Shown one piece after another: positions 1 through 8,614 of a stretch of DNA of 64,000 nt. The stretch covers positions 1,116,001-1,180,000 of the forward strand of contig NZ_CP025227.1 of NCBI RefSeq assembly GCF_004010955.1, given 5' to 3'. Numbering within the stretch: position 1 is the first letter of the stretch; each line of letters opens with the position of its first letter. Both the position numbers and the translations under genes were made by a program. Source of the DNA: Actinomyces wuliandei. GTDB lineage: Bacteria > Actinomycetota > Actinomycetes > Actinomycetales > Actinomycetaceae. A model generated the notes under the pieces. The model saw only the letters and a list, made by a program, of their open reading frames with translations, was not told where the DNA came from and ran no database searches.

Positions 1-1
1 G

Positions 2-148
2 CTGGTTCTTGGTATTGTACTTGTAACGGTCTCGGTGAGAAATTTTATGGACAACGAGATCATGCTGGGGATTGTGTCGCTGCTGGCGGGCGTTGCCTTT
101 ATCGGAGTGGCCGCACTCCGTGCCGGCGGCGGCCACCGTCAAGACTAG
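2..148 (+). CDS. C-terminal end of a small membrane protein (5' truncated)
   Basis: The window opens inside a reading frame that runs to a TAG at 146-148. The 48 visible residues form two hydrophobic stretches (starting LVLGIVLVTVSV and IMLGIVSLLAGVAFIGVAAL) joined by a short polar turn with MDNE, and end in a small basic tail (GGGHRQD). This is the pattern of two closing transmembrane helices. The family cannot be named from the tail alone. It lies 66 bp upstream of an ABC transporter ATPase on the same strand, so it may belong to the same transporter or immunity operon; that is inference. Confidence 0.6.
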   Translation: MVLGIVLVTVSVRNFMDNEIMLGIVSLLAGVAFIGVAALRAGGGHRQD

Positions 149-214
149 GTGTGCGCAACTAGTAGTGGACATCATGAATGTCGATTCTCCGTCGGACCAG
201 CGAGGTGAGGCCGC

Positions 215-910
215 GTGAGCCACATGCTGGAGGTCGAGCACCTCAGTGCCTGGTACCACCGGAAGAACCCGGTGGTACGGGAGGCCTCGTTCAGCATCGA
301 CTCCGGTGAGGCCGTGGGGCTCATTGGTGTCAACGGCGCTGGCAAGACGACGATGCTCAAGGCGTTGTGTGATGCGCACCGGGGCTGCTCGGTGGGGGCG
401 CTGCGCTACCGGGGCAGGCCGGTGACACCGGCCACGGCCGCGTTCAAGCGTCAGCGCTACCTCGCCCTGGCCGAGGACTCCTCGTTCCCGACCTGGTCCC
501 TGGACACGTTTGTCCGCTTCCTCGGCAGGGCCTACGGTGCCAGGCGGCGCGCGCGGCTGCTCGACGAGCTGGTCGAGGGCTTCGACTTCGGCCGCTACCG
601 GGGCGCGCCCTTCGCGAGCCTGTCCAGTGGTTCGCGCAAGAAGGCCAGCCTCATCGCGGCCTTCCATGCCCAGGTGGACATTCTCCTCCTGGACGAGCCG
701 GTCGACTTCCTGGACTTCTCCGCCACGGAGTACCTCTACCAGCGCATACTTGCCGCGAAGGAGCACGGGCAGGCCGTGCTGCTCAGCTCCCATGTCGCGG
801 AGTCGTTCACGCGGTGCACCTCCCGCCTGCTCGTCCTGTCCGCCGGCCTGCTGTCCGCCCCCGTTCCCACCCCCGCTGACTCCCGTGACGTCGCCTCGCT
901 CATCGCCTAG
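215..910 (+). CDS. ABC transporter ATP-binding protein
   Basis: A 231-aa nucleotide-binding subunit. It shows Walker A (GVNGAGKTT), a degenerate signature (LSSGSRKK in place of LSGGQ), Walker B (ILLLDEP) and the H-loop (LLSSHV), in the expected order. The GTG start follows a purine-rich GAGGTGAGG. The next gene overlaps its end by 26 bp and encodes a polytopic membrane protein, so the two probably form one ABC transporter, as in small exporter or immunity systems. The substrate is not evident. The downstream exporter gene is convergent and not in this operon. Confidence 0.88.
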   Translation: MSHMLEVEHLSAWYHRKNPVVREASFSIDSGEAVGLIGVNGAGKTTMLKALCDAHRGCSVGALRYRGRPVTPATAAFKRQRYLALAEDSSFPTWSLDTFVRFLGRAYGARRRARLLDELVEGFDFGRYRGAPFASLSSGSRKKASLIAAFHAQVDILLLDEPVDFLDFSATEYLYQRILAAKEHGQAVLLSSHVAESFTRCTSRLLVLSAGLLSAPVPTPADSRDVASLIA

Positions 911-2060
911 CGCCCCGCCCCGCCCGCTGTCCGGCACCTCGCCCCGCTCGCTGCCTGGCGTCGTCGCCGTTGAGGCGGTCGTCGGCCAGTTTCTGGGGCG
1001 GCGCACCCTGGTGTCCGGGCTGGTCCTCACAGTGGTCGCGGCCTGGGCGGGGTACCAGCTGGAACCTCAGGGGGAGGGAGGCCTTGTCACCACGGGTGTC
1101 CTCCTGGCGACCGCCGGGACGGTGTCCTCCATCGCCTGGACCTGGGTCCTCAGCCCACGTTGGACCACCATGGCGCTGCTGCCGGTGCGCTCCAGGGACC
1201 TGGCCCGCGCCGTCTACCTGGTGGGCACACTCGTCACGCTCATTGAGGTGAGTGCTCCTGCGGCCGTCTTCATGCTGACAGGCCTGGGTGCCTCGTCCAC
1301 CACCGCCACCACCGTCGTCGTGACGGCCTGCCTGGGCCTGGGGGCTGCGCCCTTCGTCATCCTGCTCTGGAGCGCGACGTCCTCCTGGCACCGGCTCGGG
1401 GCCGGAACCACGCTGGCGGCACTCGCCGTCGTGGCGGTCCGTGCGGGTCCTGTCTACGGGGCCGTCACGGCACTGGTCGCGTTTGGGCTGTGCCTCATCA
1501 CCGGCCCGGAGGTCGGCACCGACAGGACCCGGCAGCCCAGGGCAGGACGCCTCGCCGGGTCCTCCCTGGTCCTGGGCGAGCTCCTGCGCTCTCCCATGAC
1601 CCAGGTCAACTCGCTCGTGCTCCTCGGTGCCGGGACGGTGCTCAACCTGGCTCTCCAGCGTCACGGCTCGCCCTGGCTGCCCGGCTGCGTGCTCGTGGTC
1701 GTCAACACCCCGCTGAGCTCGTACTTCTCCAGGCACCCCAGCACCTGGCTCACGGTCAGGACCTGCCCCCGCACCTGGCTGTCCTACTGGCGGTTCGGCG
1801 CCCAGCTCGCCGTCTTCTACGCAGCCTGCGCCGCCGCTGTGACGCTCACCCCAGGCTGGTCGCCCCGTATCCCTGCCAACCTGGCTGCAGCCCTGATGGC
1901 TGCCGTCGCGGCCGCTGGGACTGCCGCCGCCACGGAGATGCACCGGCCGTTCACGGACTGGAAGTCGCAGCGTGAGGTCCTGCGCCACCCTCGCAAGTAC
2001 CTTCCCCCTGTCGTGGCGCTTACCGCGGCGGGCTGTGGCTGGCTCCTCAGCGCCATCTGA
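885..2060 (+). CDS. ABC transporter membrane subunit (putative)
   Basis: About 391 aa from the GTG at 885, which is in frame and overlaps the end of the ATPase gene by 26 bp; later starts are possible. The protein has roughly nine to ten hydrophobic segments, including LVSGLVLTVVAAWAG, GVLLATAGTVSSIAWTW, TTTVVVTACLGLGAAPFVI and a closing VVALTAAGCGWLLSAI. There are no recognisable catalytic motifs. Translational overlap with an ABC ATPase supports a permease role. I cannot assign a family more precisely. Confidence 0.7.
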   Translation: MTSPRSSPSAPPRPLSGTSPRSLPGVVAVEAVVGQFLGRRTLVSGLVLTVVAAWAGYQLEPQGEGGLVTTGVLLATAGTVSSIAWTWVLSPRWTTMALLPVRSRDLARAVYLVGTLVTLIEVSAPAAVFMLTGLGASSTTATTVVVTACLGLGAAPFVILLWSATSSWHRLGAGTTLAALAVVAVRAGPVYGAVTALVAFGLCLITGPEVGTDRTRQPRAGRLAGSSLVLGELLRSPMTQVNSLVLLGAGTVLNLALQRHGSPWLPGCVLVVVNTPLSSYFSRHPSTWLTVRTCPRTWLSYWRFGAQLAVFYAACAAAVTLTPGWSPRIPANLAAALMAAVAAAGTAAATEMHRPFTDWKSQREVLRHPRKYLPPVVALTAAGCGWLLSAI

Positions 2061-2172
2061 CCTGGGCCGCTGAGGAGGCGGAGCACCGGGCACTTTGTCA
2101 GTCAGCTGTTGCCACGGCTGCCGTGACGGCGCTGGTCCCACCGTGCCCTGCGTCGGCAGCCGGGCCCCGACC

Positions 2173-3825
2173 TTATTCTGTTTCTGCTGTGCTCGGCTGT
2201 GCGGCTGCTAGCCGCTCCAGCCTGACGTGGCTGGGGAATCGCTCGAGAAGCGCCTCGTCGTGGGTGATGAGGAGCACCAGCGAGGACTTGGAGAGACGGG
2301 CGACCTCCTCACTGACCAAGGTCTTTGTCCGGGCGTCCAGATTCGCTGAGAACTCGTCGAGGAGGGCGACAGGCGGGCGCCGCAGGAGCACGTGCATGAC
2401 GAAGAGCAGCTGCTTCTGCCCACCGGACAGCCCCACGCCCTCAGCCCCGATGACGGAGTCCAGGCCGTCGGGAAGAGAACTGAAGAAGTCCTGGGTGCCG
2501 AGGCGCTCGGCCAGAGCGAGGATCTCTGCGTCGGAGAAGGCCTGTCCCAGGCAGATATTGTCACGCACGGTGACACTCAGGGCGTCACGCTCCTGCGTCA
2601 GGAGGAGGACCTCCTGACGTACCTGCAGAGCGGTCTGCGGTGAGACCGCGACATCGTCCCACGTGACCGTCCCCGAGGTCGGCAGGCGCAGGGCGCTGAG
2701 CAGGCTGAGCAGAGTGGACTTGCCAGAACCGTTGTCACCGACCAGGCAGTAGGTGCCCGGGCCGGTCAGCGTGAGGTCGCCGACGCGGATCGTCTCGCCG
2801 CTGGGATAGGTGTAAGCCGCATCTCTCGTTGCCAGCCGGGTAGGGGAGAGTGCGTGGGGCGAGGGAGAAGTGGGGGAGGGCTCCGGGGGCAGCGTGGACT
2901 CCAGGGCGCGCAGCCTATCCCAGGAGGCGTCTGCCTCACGCAGGTCCCCCAGGGCGATACCCAGGGACACCAGCGGGGAGACCATGTAAACCAGGTAAAG
3001 GAAGTAGGCCACCAGGGCGCTCGTCTCCAGCTCGCCCCGTGTGACCATGTACCCGCCGGCCAGCAGGACGCCTACTAGGCCGAGCTGGGTACCGATGTTG
3101 ACCACCGGCAGGATGAGGGAGGAGTACCCGACGAGCCTGTTACCCAGATAGCGGGCGTCACCGGCACGCGCGCCCAGCTCTCCGGCCGCCCAGCGTTCGG
3201 CAGTGAGGGCCTTGAGCGGCATAAGGTTGTAGAGCACCTCATACAGGAACGAGGAGTAGCGGGCCTCAGCCACGCGCGACCTGGCGGCCACCTGGTTGAG
3301 CCTGCGCAGGACAACAAGCAGGAGCAGGCCACAGACGACCAGGAGGGCCAGCAGTCCCAGGGTGAGGGGCCAGCTGGTGACCAGCATCCCCGACAAGCAG
3401 AAGATCACCACCAGGGCGGAGCCGACGATGTCCGGGTAGGTGGAGAAGTAGGGCTGCTGGGCACTGGGAATGTCCTCGACCAGCCGGTTGTTGAGGTCAC
3501 CGCGGTCGTAGGACGACGACTGTGAGTAGGGAGCCTCCAGGACGCGGCGCGCCAGGTGGTTGCGCAGGTTGAGCACGAAGCGCTCCGAGGCCAGCCCGAA
3601 GAGGAGTCGGCTGCTCGTCGAAGCCAAGGCGTCAACAGCAAAGGCGGCAGCCAGGGCACCCAGAAGTGCTGCGGGAAAGCCCCCGCTGCCAAGGAAGGAG
3701 TCCGTCACCTGGCCCACCAGGTAGGGCTGGGCAGCCGTTGTCAGCGACCCGATAAGAGTACCTGCGATACCAAAGGCGTACCAGGTGCGTACGCCCTGGA
3801 ACCCGTGGTGTCTCAGCGAGGTCAT
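2173..3825 (-). CDS. ABC transporter, fused transmembrane and ATPase domains
   Basis: A 550-aa half-exporter of the ABCB type. Residues about 1-310 are a six-helix exporter domain, followed by a Ser/Pro-rich linker (PPEPSPTSPSPHALSP) and a nucleotide-binding domain from about 330. Visible motifs are Walker A (GDNGSGKST), the signature LSGGQKQ, Walker B (PVALLDEF, with the catalytic Glu) and the switch His (ITHDE). Such proteins act as homo- or heterodimers; no partner half is adjacent. The gene converges on the ABC permease gene. Two direct repeats containing TATAAAT lie upstream of its start. Confidence 0.88.
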   Translation of the reverse strand: MTSLRHHGFQGVRTWYAFGIAGTLIGSLTTAAQPYLVGQVTDSFLGSGGFPAALLGALAAAFAVDALASTSSRLLFGLASERFVLNLRNHLARRVLEAPYSQSSSYDRGDLNNRLVEDIPSAQQPYFSTYPDIVGSALVVIFCLSGMLVTSWPLTLGLLALLVVCGLLLLVVLRRLNQVAARSRVAEARYSSFLYEVLYNLMPLKALTAERWAAGELGARAGDARYLGNRLVGYSSLILPVVNIGTQLGLVGVLLAGGYMVTRGELETSALVAYFLYLVYMVSPLVSLGIALGDLREADASWDRLRALESTLPPEPSPTSPSPHALSPTRLATRDAAYTYPSGETIRVGDLTLTGPGTYCLVGDNGSGKSTLLSLLSALRLPTSGTVTWDDVAVSPQTALQVRQEVLLLTQERDALSVTVRDNICLGQAFSDAEILALAERLGTQDFFSSLPDGLDSVIGAEGVGLSGGQKQLLFVMHVLLRRPPVALLDEFSANLDARTKTLVSEEVARLSKSSLVLLITHDEALLERFPSHVRLERLAAAQPSTAETE

Positions 3826-3933
3826 GTCAGGTCCTTGAGCTGTTGAGGCATAAAAACGGGGTCATGTCATGGAGGCAGCAGCTCCTGCTCCTCGTGCTCC
3901 CCGTGCGCGCACCAGTCTGCGCGGAAGACCGGT

Positions 3934-3958
3934 ATTTATAGTAGCCGATTTATAGCAG
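3934..3958 (-). promoter_or_regulatory. AT-rich tandem repeat upstream of the ABC exporter (possible promoter/operator)
   Basis: Read on the minus strand, the segment contains two copies of CTRCTATAAAT, at 3948-3958 and 3934-3944, offset by 14 bp. They lie about 110-130 bp upstream of the exporter start in otherwise GC-rich DNA. The TATAAAT element could serve as a -10 box and the repetition as a regulator site; neither is demonstrated. Confidence 0.3.
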
Positions 3959-3976
3959 ACCGCATAGCAAGCAGAA

Positions 3977-4001
3977 GGGGCCAGCCAGTACGGCTGGCCC
4001 C
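3977..4001 (-). terminator. Terminator downstream of the DUF1540 gene
   Basis: Perfect 10-bp inverted repeat (ggggccagcc, 5-nt loop, ggctggcccc), about 50 bp beyond the stop of the DUF1540 gene. On the minus strand it is followed by CTTCTGCTTG, only weakly T-rich. Confidence 0.6.
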
Positions 4002-4052
4002 CACACCTCGGCCACGGGTCGCCCGGATGGTCGGGGCGGTGCGAACCTGCCC

Positions 4053-4334
4053 TCAGCGGGCCTGGTAGGACAGGCAGGCGGCGGTGTCGCCCCCGACCTG
4101 GACGGCCTCGGCGGTGCACATGAGGTCAGTGTTGTGGACGCACTCCAGGCGCTGGCAGGCGCCGACGTGGGCGTCAGCCACACCCAGGCCGCCCCGGGCG
4201 TCCAGGCTGAGGAACGTGCCGCAGGACGGTGCCCCCGTGTCGCCGCCGACGGTGATGGCGAAGGCGGTGCAGCCGCCGTTGTTGAAGGCGCAGGAGGTGG
4301 TGGAACAGGAGGTGATCTGGGCGACGGCGGTCAT
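4053..4334 (-). CDS. DUF1540 domain protein, two Cys-rich repeats
   Basis: A 93-aa protein starting at the ATG at 4334, preceded by AAGGAAG. It consists of two tandem copies of the DUF1540 pattern, with Cys spaced as C-x4-C-x6-C and then a GGD turn and C-x-[FY]: residues about 10-41 (CSTTSCAFNNGGC ... CGTF) and about 60-90 (CQRLECVHNTDLMC ... CLSY). The regular Cys pairs suggest a small metal-binding or disulfide-rich protein, which is the usual view of DUF1540; its function is unknown. The upstream in-frame extension has no ribosome site. It is the last gene before a strong terminator and seems monocistronic. Confidence 0.85.
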   Translation of the reverse strand: MTAVAQITSCSTTSCAFNNGGCTAFAITVGGDTGAPSCGTFLSLDARGGLGVADAHVGACQRLECVHNTDLMCTAEAVQVGGDTAACLSYQAR

Positions 4335-4589
4335 GGCGGGCTTCCTTCCGTAGTGGTGCCGTGAGGTGGACGCTTCTAACGTAAATCCGTTCCCTGCGCA
4401 CCGGCAGCAGAGGGTGATGCCTCCACAGGGTGTGGCCCCAGATTTCGTTGCAACGGCGCGCATATCCCGGTCTCAGGACACGACGTGCCCGCAGGTGGCG
4501 CGCTCATGGGCGTGCCACCGGTTGCGTGCCGTCATCTTGCGTTATTCCGAGCAGGTAAGGCGTCCCTGGTCTCCTTCCCAGGCTCCCCC

Positions 4590-5300
4590 TCAGCTGTGCG
4601 CGGCGGCCACGGCCAGCCGCAGCGCGCCGTCGAAACGGGTCTCGCGCTCAGCCGCGCTCATGTCCTGGGAGTGGTCCAGGAGGTGGTCGGAGACGGTCAG
4701 GACGGCCAGGGCCTGCCCGCCGAGCTCGGCGGCCACCCCGTACAGGGCCGCCGCCTCCATCTCCACCGCCAGGACACCGTAGTCGGCCAGACGCTCGGTC
4801 TGCCCCTCGGGCGTGAGGTAGAAGTGGTCCCGGGAGATGACGGTGCCCACGTGCGGCCTCGCCCCTTCTCTCTCCGCCGCCTCGCAGGCGGCCCGGGCCA
4901 GGTGGAAGTCGGCGACGGCGCTAAAGCTCACCCCCGGGATCCGGGCCTGGTTCATGGCGGAGTCCGTGTGCGCACCGGTGGCCACGACCAGGTCCCCGAC
5001 CTGAACCGAGCGCGCCACGCCCCCCGCCGTGCCGACACGGATGATCCGCTCGACGCCGAAGTCGCGGAACAGCTCAGTGGCGTAGATGGTCAGCGAGGGC
5101 TGCCCCATGCCCGAGCCCATGACACTGAGGGGGCGGCCGCCAACGGTTCCGGTGAAGCCGAGCATGCCCCGCACGTCGGTGACCAGGCGGGCGTCGGGCA
5201 TGAGGTGCTCGGCGATGCGCTGGGCACGCCTGGGGTCCCCGGGCATGAGGACACAGGGGGCGAAGTCGCCGGGCTGGGCGCCAATGTGCGGTGTGGCCAT
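4590..5300 (-). CDS. deoD: Purine-nucleoside phosphorylase, DeoD type
   Basis: A 236-aa enzyme that cleaves purine (deoxy)nucleosides with phosphate to base and (deoxy)ribose-1-phosphate in the cytoplasm. It matches the hexameric DeoD family almost end to end: N-terminal MATPHIGAQPGDFA, phosphate-binding MPGDP, VRGMLGFTG, GMGQPS, IIRVGTAGG, the ribose-binding VEMEAAALYG and the catalytic SDH near the C terminus. The ATG at 5300 follows AAAGGA at the right distance; the longer upstream frame has no family similarity. It is divergent from the transporter at 5591, across a 290-bp gap in which I see no gene. Confidence 0.96.
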   Translation of the reverse strand: MATPHIGAQPGDFAPCVLMPGDPRRAQRIAEHLMPDARLVTDVRGMLGFTGTVGGRPLSVMGSGMGQPSLTIYATELFRDFGVERIIRVGTAGGVARSVQVGDLVVATGAHTDSAMNQARIPGVSFSAVADFHLARAACEAAEREGARPHVGTVISRDHFYLTPEGQTERLADYGVLAVEMEAAALYGVAAELGGQALAVLTVSDHLLDHSQDMSAAERETRFDGALRLAVAAAHS

Positions 5301-5590
5301 GGGGGTCCTTTCTCGAGCCACCTTCCGTGAGCCGCCTCTGCTCACCCGGGGCTGCCGTACTTGGGACGGGACAGGGAGCACAGGGAGCCTGGAGACCAGG
5401 GTAGTAGCCGGGGGGCTGCCAGACTGGTAGCCGTGCTGTACCCTGCCCTGCGACAGGCCGAGCGGCGGTCCACATCCTGGACGCGACAGGACAGGACCGG
5501 CGGCCACCACTAAGTTGCACGGGCCCACCGCAGGCGCGACCGACCTGCCTGCCAGGGCACCGTACTCAGGGACACCACGGAAGGACGCCT

Positions 5591-7186
5591 ATGACCTCCT
5601 CCACCGGCGCCGAGCAGACCACGCAGACACCACAGCAGGCACCGGGCCGCGAGCAGTGGAGCGGTCAGGTCGGCTTCCTCATGGCGGCCGTCGGGTCGGC
5701 CATCGGCCTGGGGAACATCTGGCGCTTCCCCGGGGTGGCCTACAGCAACGGGGGAGGCGCCTTCATCGTCCCCTACATCGTGGCCCTGCTGTGCGTGGGC
5801 ATCCCTGTCCTGTTCCTGGACTACGCCCTGGGCCACCGGTTCCGGGGCAGCGCGGCCACGGCCTTCCGCCGCCTCTCCCGCCGCTTCGAGTGGCTGGGCT
5901 GGTTCCAGGTCCTCATCTGCTTCGTCATCATGTCCTACTACGCCGTCATCGTGGCCTGGTCCCTGCGCTACACCGTCTTCGCGGTGACCACGGCCTGGGG
6001 GGACGACGCGCAGAGCTTCTTCTTCGACTACATCGGCCTGGGGGAGATGTCGTCCTCGGGGACCCCGGCCTACTCCGCCACGCCTGTGGCCGGGGTGGTC
6101 GTCCCTCTCCTCGTCGTGTGGGTCTTCGGGATCGTCACTATCGCCCGCGGCGTGTCCAGTGGGGTGGAGAGGGCCAACAGGATCTTCCTGCCGCTGCTGG
6201 TGACCATGTTTGTCCTCCTGGTGGGGCGCGCCCTGGTGCTGCCCGGGGCGACCAGCGGTCTCAACGCCCTGTTCACCCCCCAGTGGTCCGCGCTGGGCGA
6301 CCACACCGTGTGGATGGCGGCCTTCGGGCAGATCTTCTTCTCCCTGTCGGTGGGGTTCGGCATCATGCTGACCTACTCCTCCTACCTGCGCCGCCGCTCC
6401 AACCTGGTGGGCACGGGGATGGTGGCCGCCTTCGCCAACTCCTCCTTCGAGATCCTCGCCGGCATCGGCGTCTTCGCCACCCTGGGCTTCATGGCCTTCC
6501 GCGAGGGGGTGCCCGTCGCCGAGCTGGAGGGCATCCAGGGGGTCATGCTGTCCTTCGTCACCTTCCCGACCGTCATCTCGGAGATGCCCGGAGGGGCGCT
6601 GTTCGGCACCTTGTTCTTCGCTTCCTTCTCCATGGCCGGGCTGACGTCCTTCATCTCCATCATCCAGGTGGTGGCCTCCTCCGTGGCGGAGAAGTTCGCC
6701 CTGACCACGCCCCGGGCCACCCTGGCCGTCGGGATCCCGGCCGCGCTGCTGTCCTTCGTCCTGTTCGGGACCTCCTCGGGGCTGTACGACCTGGACGTGG
6801 TGGACGCCTACATCAACAACATCGGGGTAGTGGCCTCGGCCATCATCATGTGCGCGGGCACCGGTCTGGTGCTCAGGCGGCTCGGGCTGCTGCAGCGCCA
6901 CCTCAACCTGGTCTCTGAGACCCGGCTGATCGGCCCCTGGTGGCGCCTCCTGGTCGCCGTCGTGGTCCCCGTGCTCCTGGGCTACATGTTCGTCCAGACG
7001 GCGTGGTCCTTCCTCAGCGACGGCTACGACGACTACTCCCTGGCCTTTACCGCGATCTTCGGCTGGGGCGTGCTGTTCCTGGTGGCGGTGGCCACGGCGG
7101 TGACCACCCTCCTGCCGTGGCGTACCCCTGTGGACGACTTCGAGCCCCTGGCCCTGGACACCCTGGAAGGAGGTGACGCGAGATGA
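5591..7186 (+). CDS. Sodium-dependent amino-acid transporter, NSS family large subunit (MetP-like)
   Basis: A 531-aa polytopic protein of the neurotransmitter:sodium symporter family. The TM1 signature GSAIGLGNIWRFP (residues 35-47) and following NGGGAF form the sodium and substrate site of this family. About twelve hydrophobic segments follow. The ATG sits after GGAAGGA. Its stop overlaps the start of a 76-aa single-helix protein, the arrangement of the MetP/MetS methionine and alanine transporter of corynebacteria. A methionine or small-neutral-amino-acid substrate is therefore likely but inferred from that pairing. Confidence 0.92.
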   Translation: MTSSTGAEQTTQTPQQAPGREQWSGQVGFLMAAVGSAIGLGNIWRFPGVAYSNGGGAFIVPYIVALLCVGIPVLFLDYALGHRFRGSAATAFRRLSRRFEWLGWFQVLICFVIMSYYAVIVAWSLRYTVFAVTTAWGDDAQSFFFDYIGLGEMSSSGTPAYSATPVAGVVVPLLVVWVFGIVTIARGVSSGVERANRIFLPLLVTMFVLLVGRALVLPGATSGLNALFTPQWSALGDHTVWMAAFGQIFFSLSVGFGIMLTYSSYLRRRSNLVGTGMVAAFANSSFEILAGIGVFATLGFMAFREGVPVAELEGIQGVMLSFVTFPTVISEMPGGALFGTLFFASFSMAGLTSFISIIQVVASSVAEKFALTTPRATLAVGIPAALLSFVLFGTSSGLYDLDVVDAYINNIGVVASAIIMCAGTGLVLRRLGLLQRHLNLVSETRLIGPWWRLLVAVVVPVLLGYMFVQTAWSFLSDGYDDYSLAFTAIFGWGVLFLVAVATAVTTLLPWRTPVDDFEPLALDTLEGGDAR

Positions 7187-7413
7187 CAGGATCGGCTATC
7201 GCCCTCATGCTCACGGCCGTCGTCATCATCTGGGGAGGGCTGGCGGTGTCGGTCACCTCCCTGGTCTCCCGGGGCCGCCGCGAGGACCGCGACGCGCGCC
7301 GGGCCGCTTCGGCCGCCGCGCACGAGCACCTGCGCGGCGGTGCCGATGGTGGTGCCGACGCTACTGGCAGTGATACTGACAGCGCTGACGACGGCTCTGG
7401 TGCGCAGGCCTGA
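7183..7413 (+). CDS. MetS-like small subunit of the NSS transporter
   Basis: A 76-aa protein whose ATG overlaps the stop of the large subunit (ATGA). It has one N-terminal transmembrane helix (GSAIALMLTAVVIIWGGLAVSVTSLV), then a charged Arg/Asp-rich segment and an acidic, low-complexity tail. In Corynebacterium the equivalent MetS is required for function of the NSS partner; the same role is inferred here from size, topology and translational coupling. Confidence 0.85.
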   Translation: MTGSAIALMLTAVVIIWGGLAVSVTSLVSRGRREDRDARRAASAAAHEHLRGGADGGADATGSDTDSADDGSGAQA

Positions 7414-7497
7414 GCCTCAGGTCGCGACCCTGTCTCATGCACCGGACCTGGGCGCACGCTTCTGACGTCGTGCACCCAGGTGCGACACAATGCGCCC

Positions 7498-8553
7498 ATG
7501 AGCAACGCACGCACCCCTGTCCCCGGAGACGCTGACCACGCAGCCGCAGGTGGCACGTGCCCTGACACGACAGGCGCCGCGCCGGGACCCAGGCTGGTGG
7601 CATTCGACCTTGACGGCACCCTCGCCCCGTCCAAGTCGCCCGTCCCCGAACCCATGGCTGCTGCGCTGCGTGACCTGCTGGACGTGGTTCCCGTCTGCGT
7701 CATCTCCGGGGGCCAGGTGGCCCAGTTCCGCAACCAGGTCCTGGCCGGGCTGGGTGCCAGCCCGGCCCAGCTGTCCCGGCTCCACCTCATGCCGACCTGT
7801 GGGACCCGCTACTACATCTACGACCCGCAGAGCGAGGAGGGAAGCGACGGGGGACGTGACTGGAGGCTGGTCTACGCCAACGACCTGCCTGCCTGCCAGA
7901 CCCGGGAGGTGCTGGCCGTGGTGGAGGAGGAGGCCCGCAGGCTGGGGTTGTGGGAGGAGCAGACCTGGGGGCCTGTCCTGGAGGACCGCGGCAGCCAGGT
8001 CACCTTCTCCGCCCTCGGGCAGGACGCCCCTTTGGAGGCGAAGGAGGCATGGGACCCCGCCGGTGAGAGGAAGAGCGCCCTGCGTGACGCGGTGGCCGAG
8101 CGCCTGCCCGGGCTCGAGGTCCGTTCCGGAGGGTCGACGAGCGTGGACATCACCCAGAAAGGGGTGGACAAGGCCTACGGGATGACTCAGCTGGCGCAGG
8201 CCACCGGTATCCCCCTGGCGGAGATGCTGTTCGTGGGTGACCGCCTGGACCCCGGTGGCAACGACTACCCGGTCAAGGCCCTGGGCGTCGCCTGCCGCGC
8301 TGTCACCGGATGGGAGGAGACCACCGAGCTCGTGGCAGGGCTGGCCAGAGAGCTGGGCAGCGCCTTGGCTGACTCCGACGCAGCCGCGTGCGCTGCTAGG
8401 ACCGTGTCGGCCCCGGCATCGACCACGCTGTCGACGACAGAACCGGCCCCGACACCAACCCCGGTGCCGACAGCGGTATCGTCTCTGGCACCGCCCGTAC
8501 CGCCCGCCCTGGGCCACCGGGACCCGGCAGCGGGAGCCGGCAGCCGTGGCTGA
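7498..8553 (+). CDS. HAD-superfamily phosphatase (phosphomannomutase-like, IIB type)
   Basis: A 351-aa cytosolic HAD hydrolase. After a polar N terminus it shows motif I FDLDGTL (residues 36-42) with the nucleophile Asp, a motif II region (VISGG), and the C-terminal acidic motif VGDRLDPGGND with a preceding conserved Lys (GVDKAYG). The SVDIT..GVDK stretch and the cap position fit the IIB class that includes eukaryotic-type phosphomannomutases and sugar phosphatases. The last 60 residues are Thr/Pro/Ala-rich and look disordered. A GTG at 7480 is an alternative start; neither has a strong ribosome site. The substrate is not predicted. Confidence 0.85.
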   Translation: MSNARTPVPGDADHAAAGGTCPDTTGAAPGPRLVAFDLDGTLAPSKSPVPEPMAAALRDLLDVVPVCVISGGQVAQFRNQVLAGLGASPAQLSRLHLMPTCGTRYYIYDPQSEEGSDGGRDWRLVYANDLPACQTREVLAVVEEEARRLGLWEEQTWGPVLEDRGSQVTFSALGQDAPLEAKEAWDPAGERKSALRDAVAERLPGLEVRSGGSTSVDITQKGVDKAYGMTQLAQATGIPLAEMLFVGDRLDPGGNDYPVKALGVACRAVTGWEETTELVAGLARELGSALADSDAAACAARTVSAPASTTLSTTEPAPTPTPVPTAVSSLAPPVPPALGHRDPAAGAGSRG

Positions 8554-8614
8554 GCCCAGGGGAGGGTGCCCGGGCCGGGCTGTTCCTGCTCCCAGCGGTC
8601 CTTGCTCTGGCCGG

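Noticed and set aside
174..218. A 14-codon ORF overlapping the GTG start of the first ABC ATPase gene, considered as a leader peptide.
   Set aside because: No ribosome site of its own, no biased codons, and the purine run inside it serves the ATPase start.
4053..4334. The Cys-rich small protein considered as a lanthipeptide or bacteriocin precursor beside ABC genes.
   Set aside because: The two repeated C-x4-C-x6-C...C-x-[FY] units match DUF1540; there is no leader/core layout and no modification enzyme nearby.
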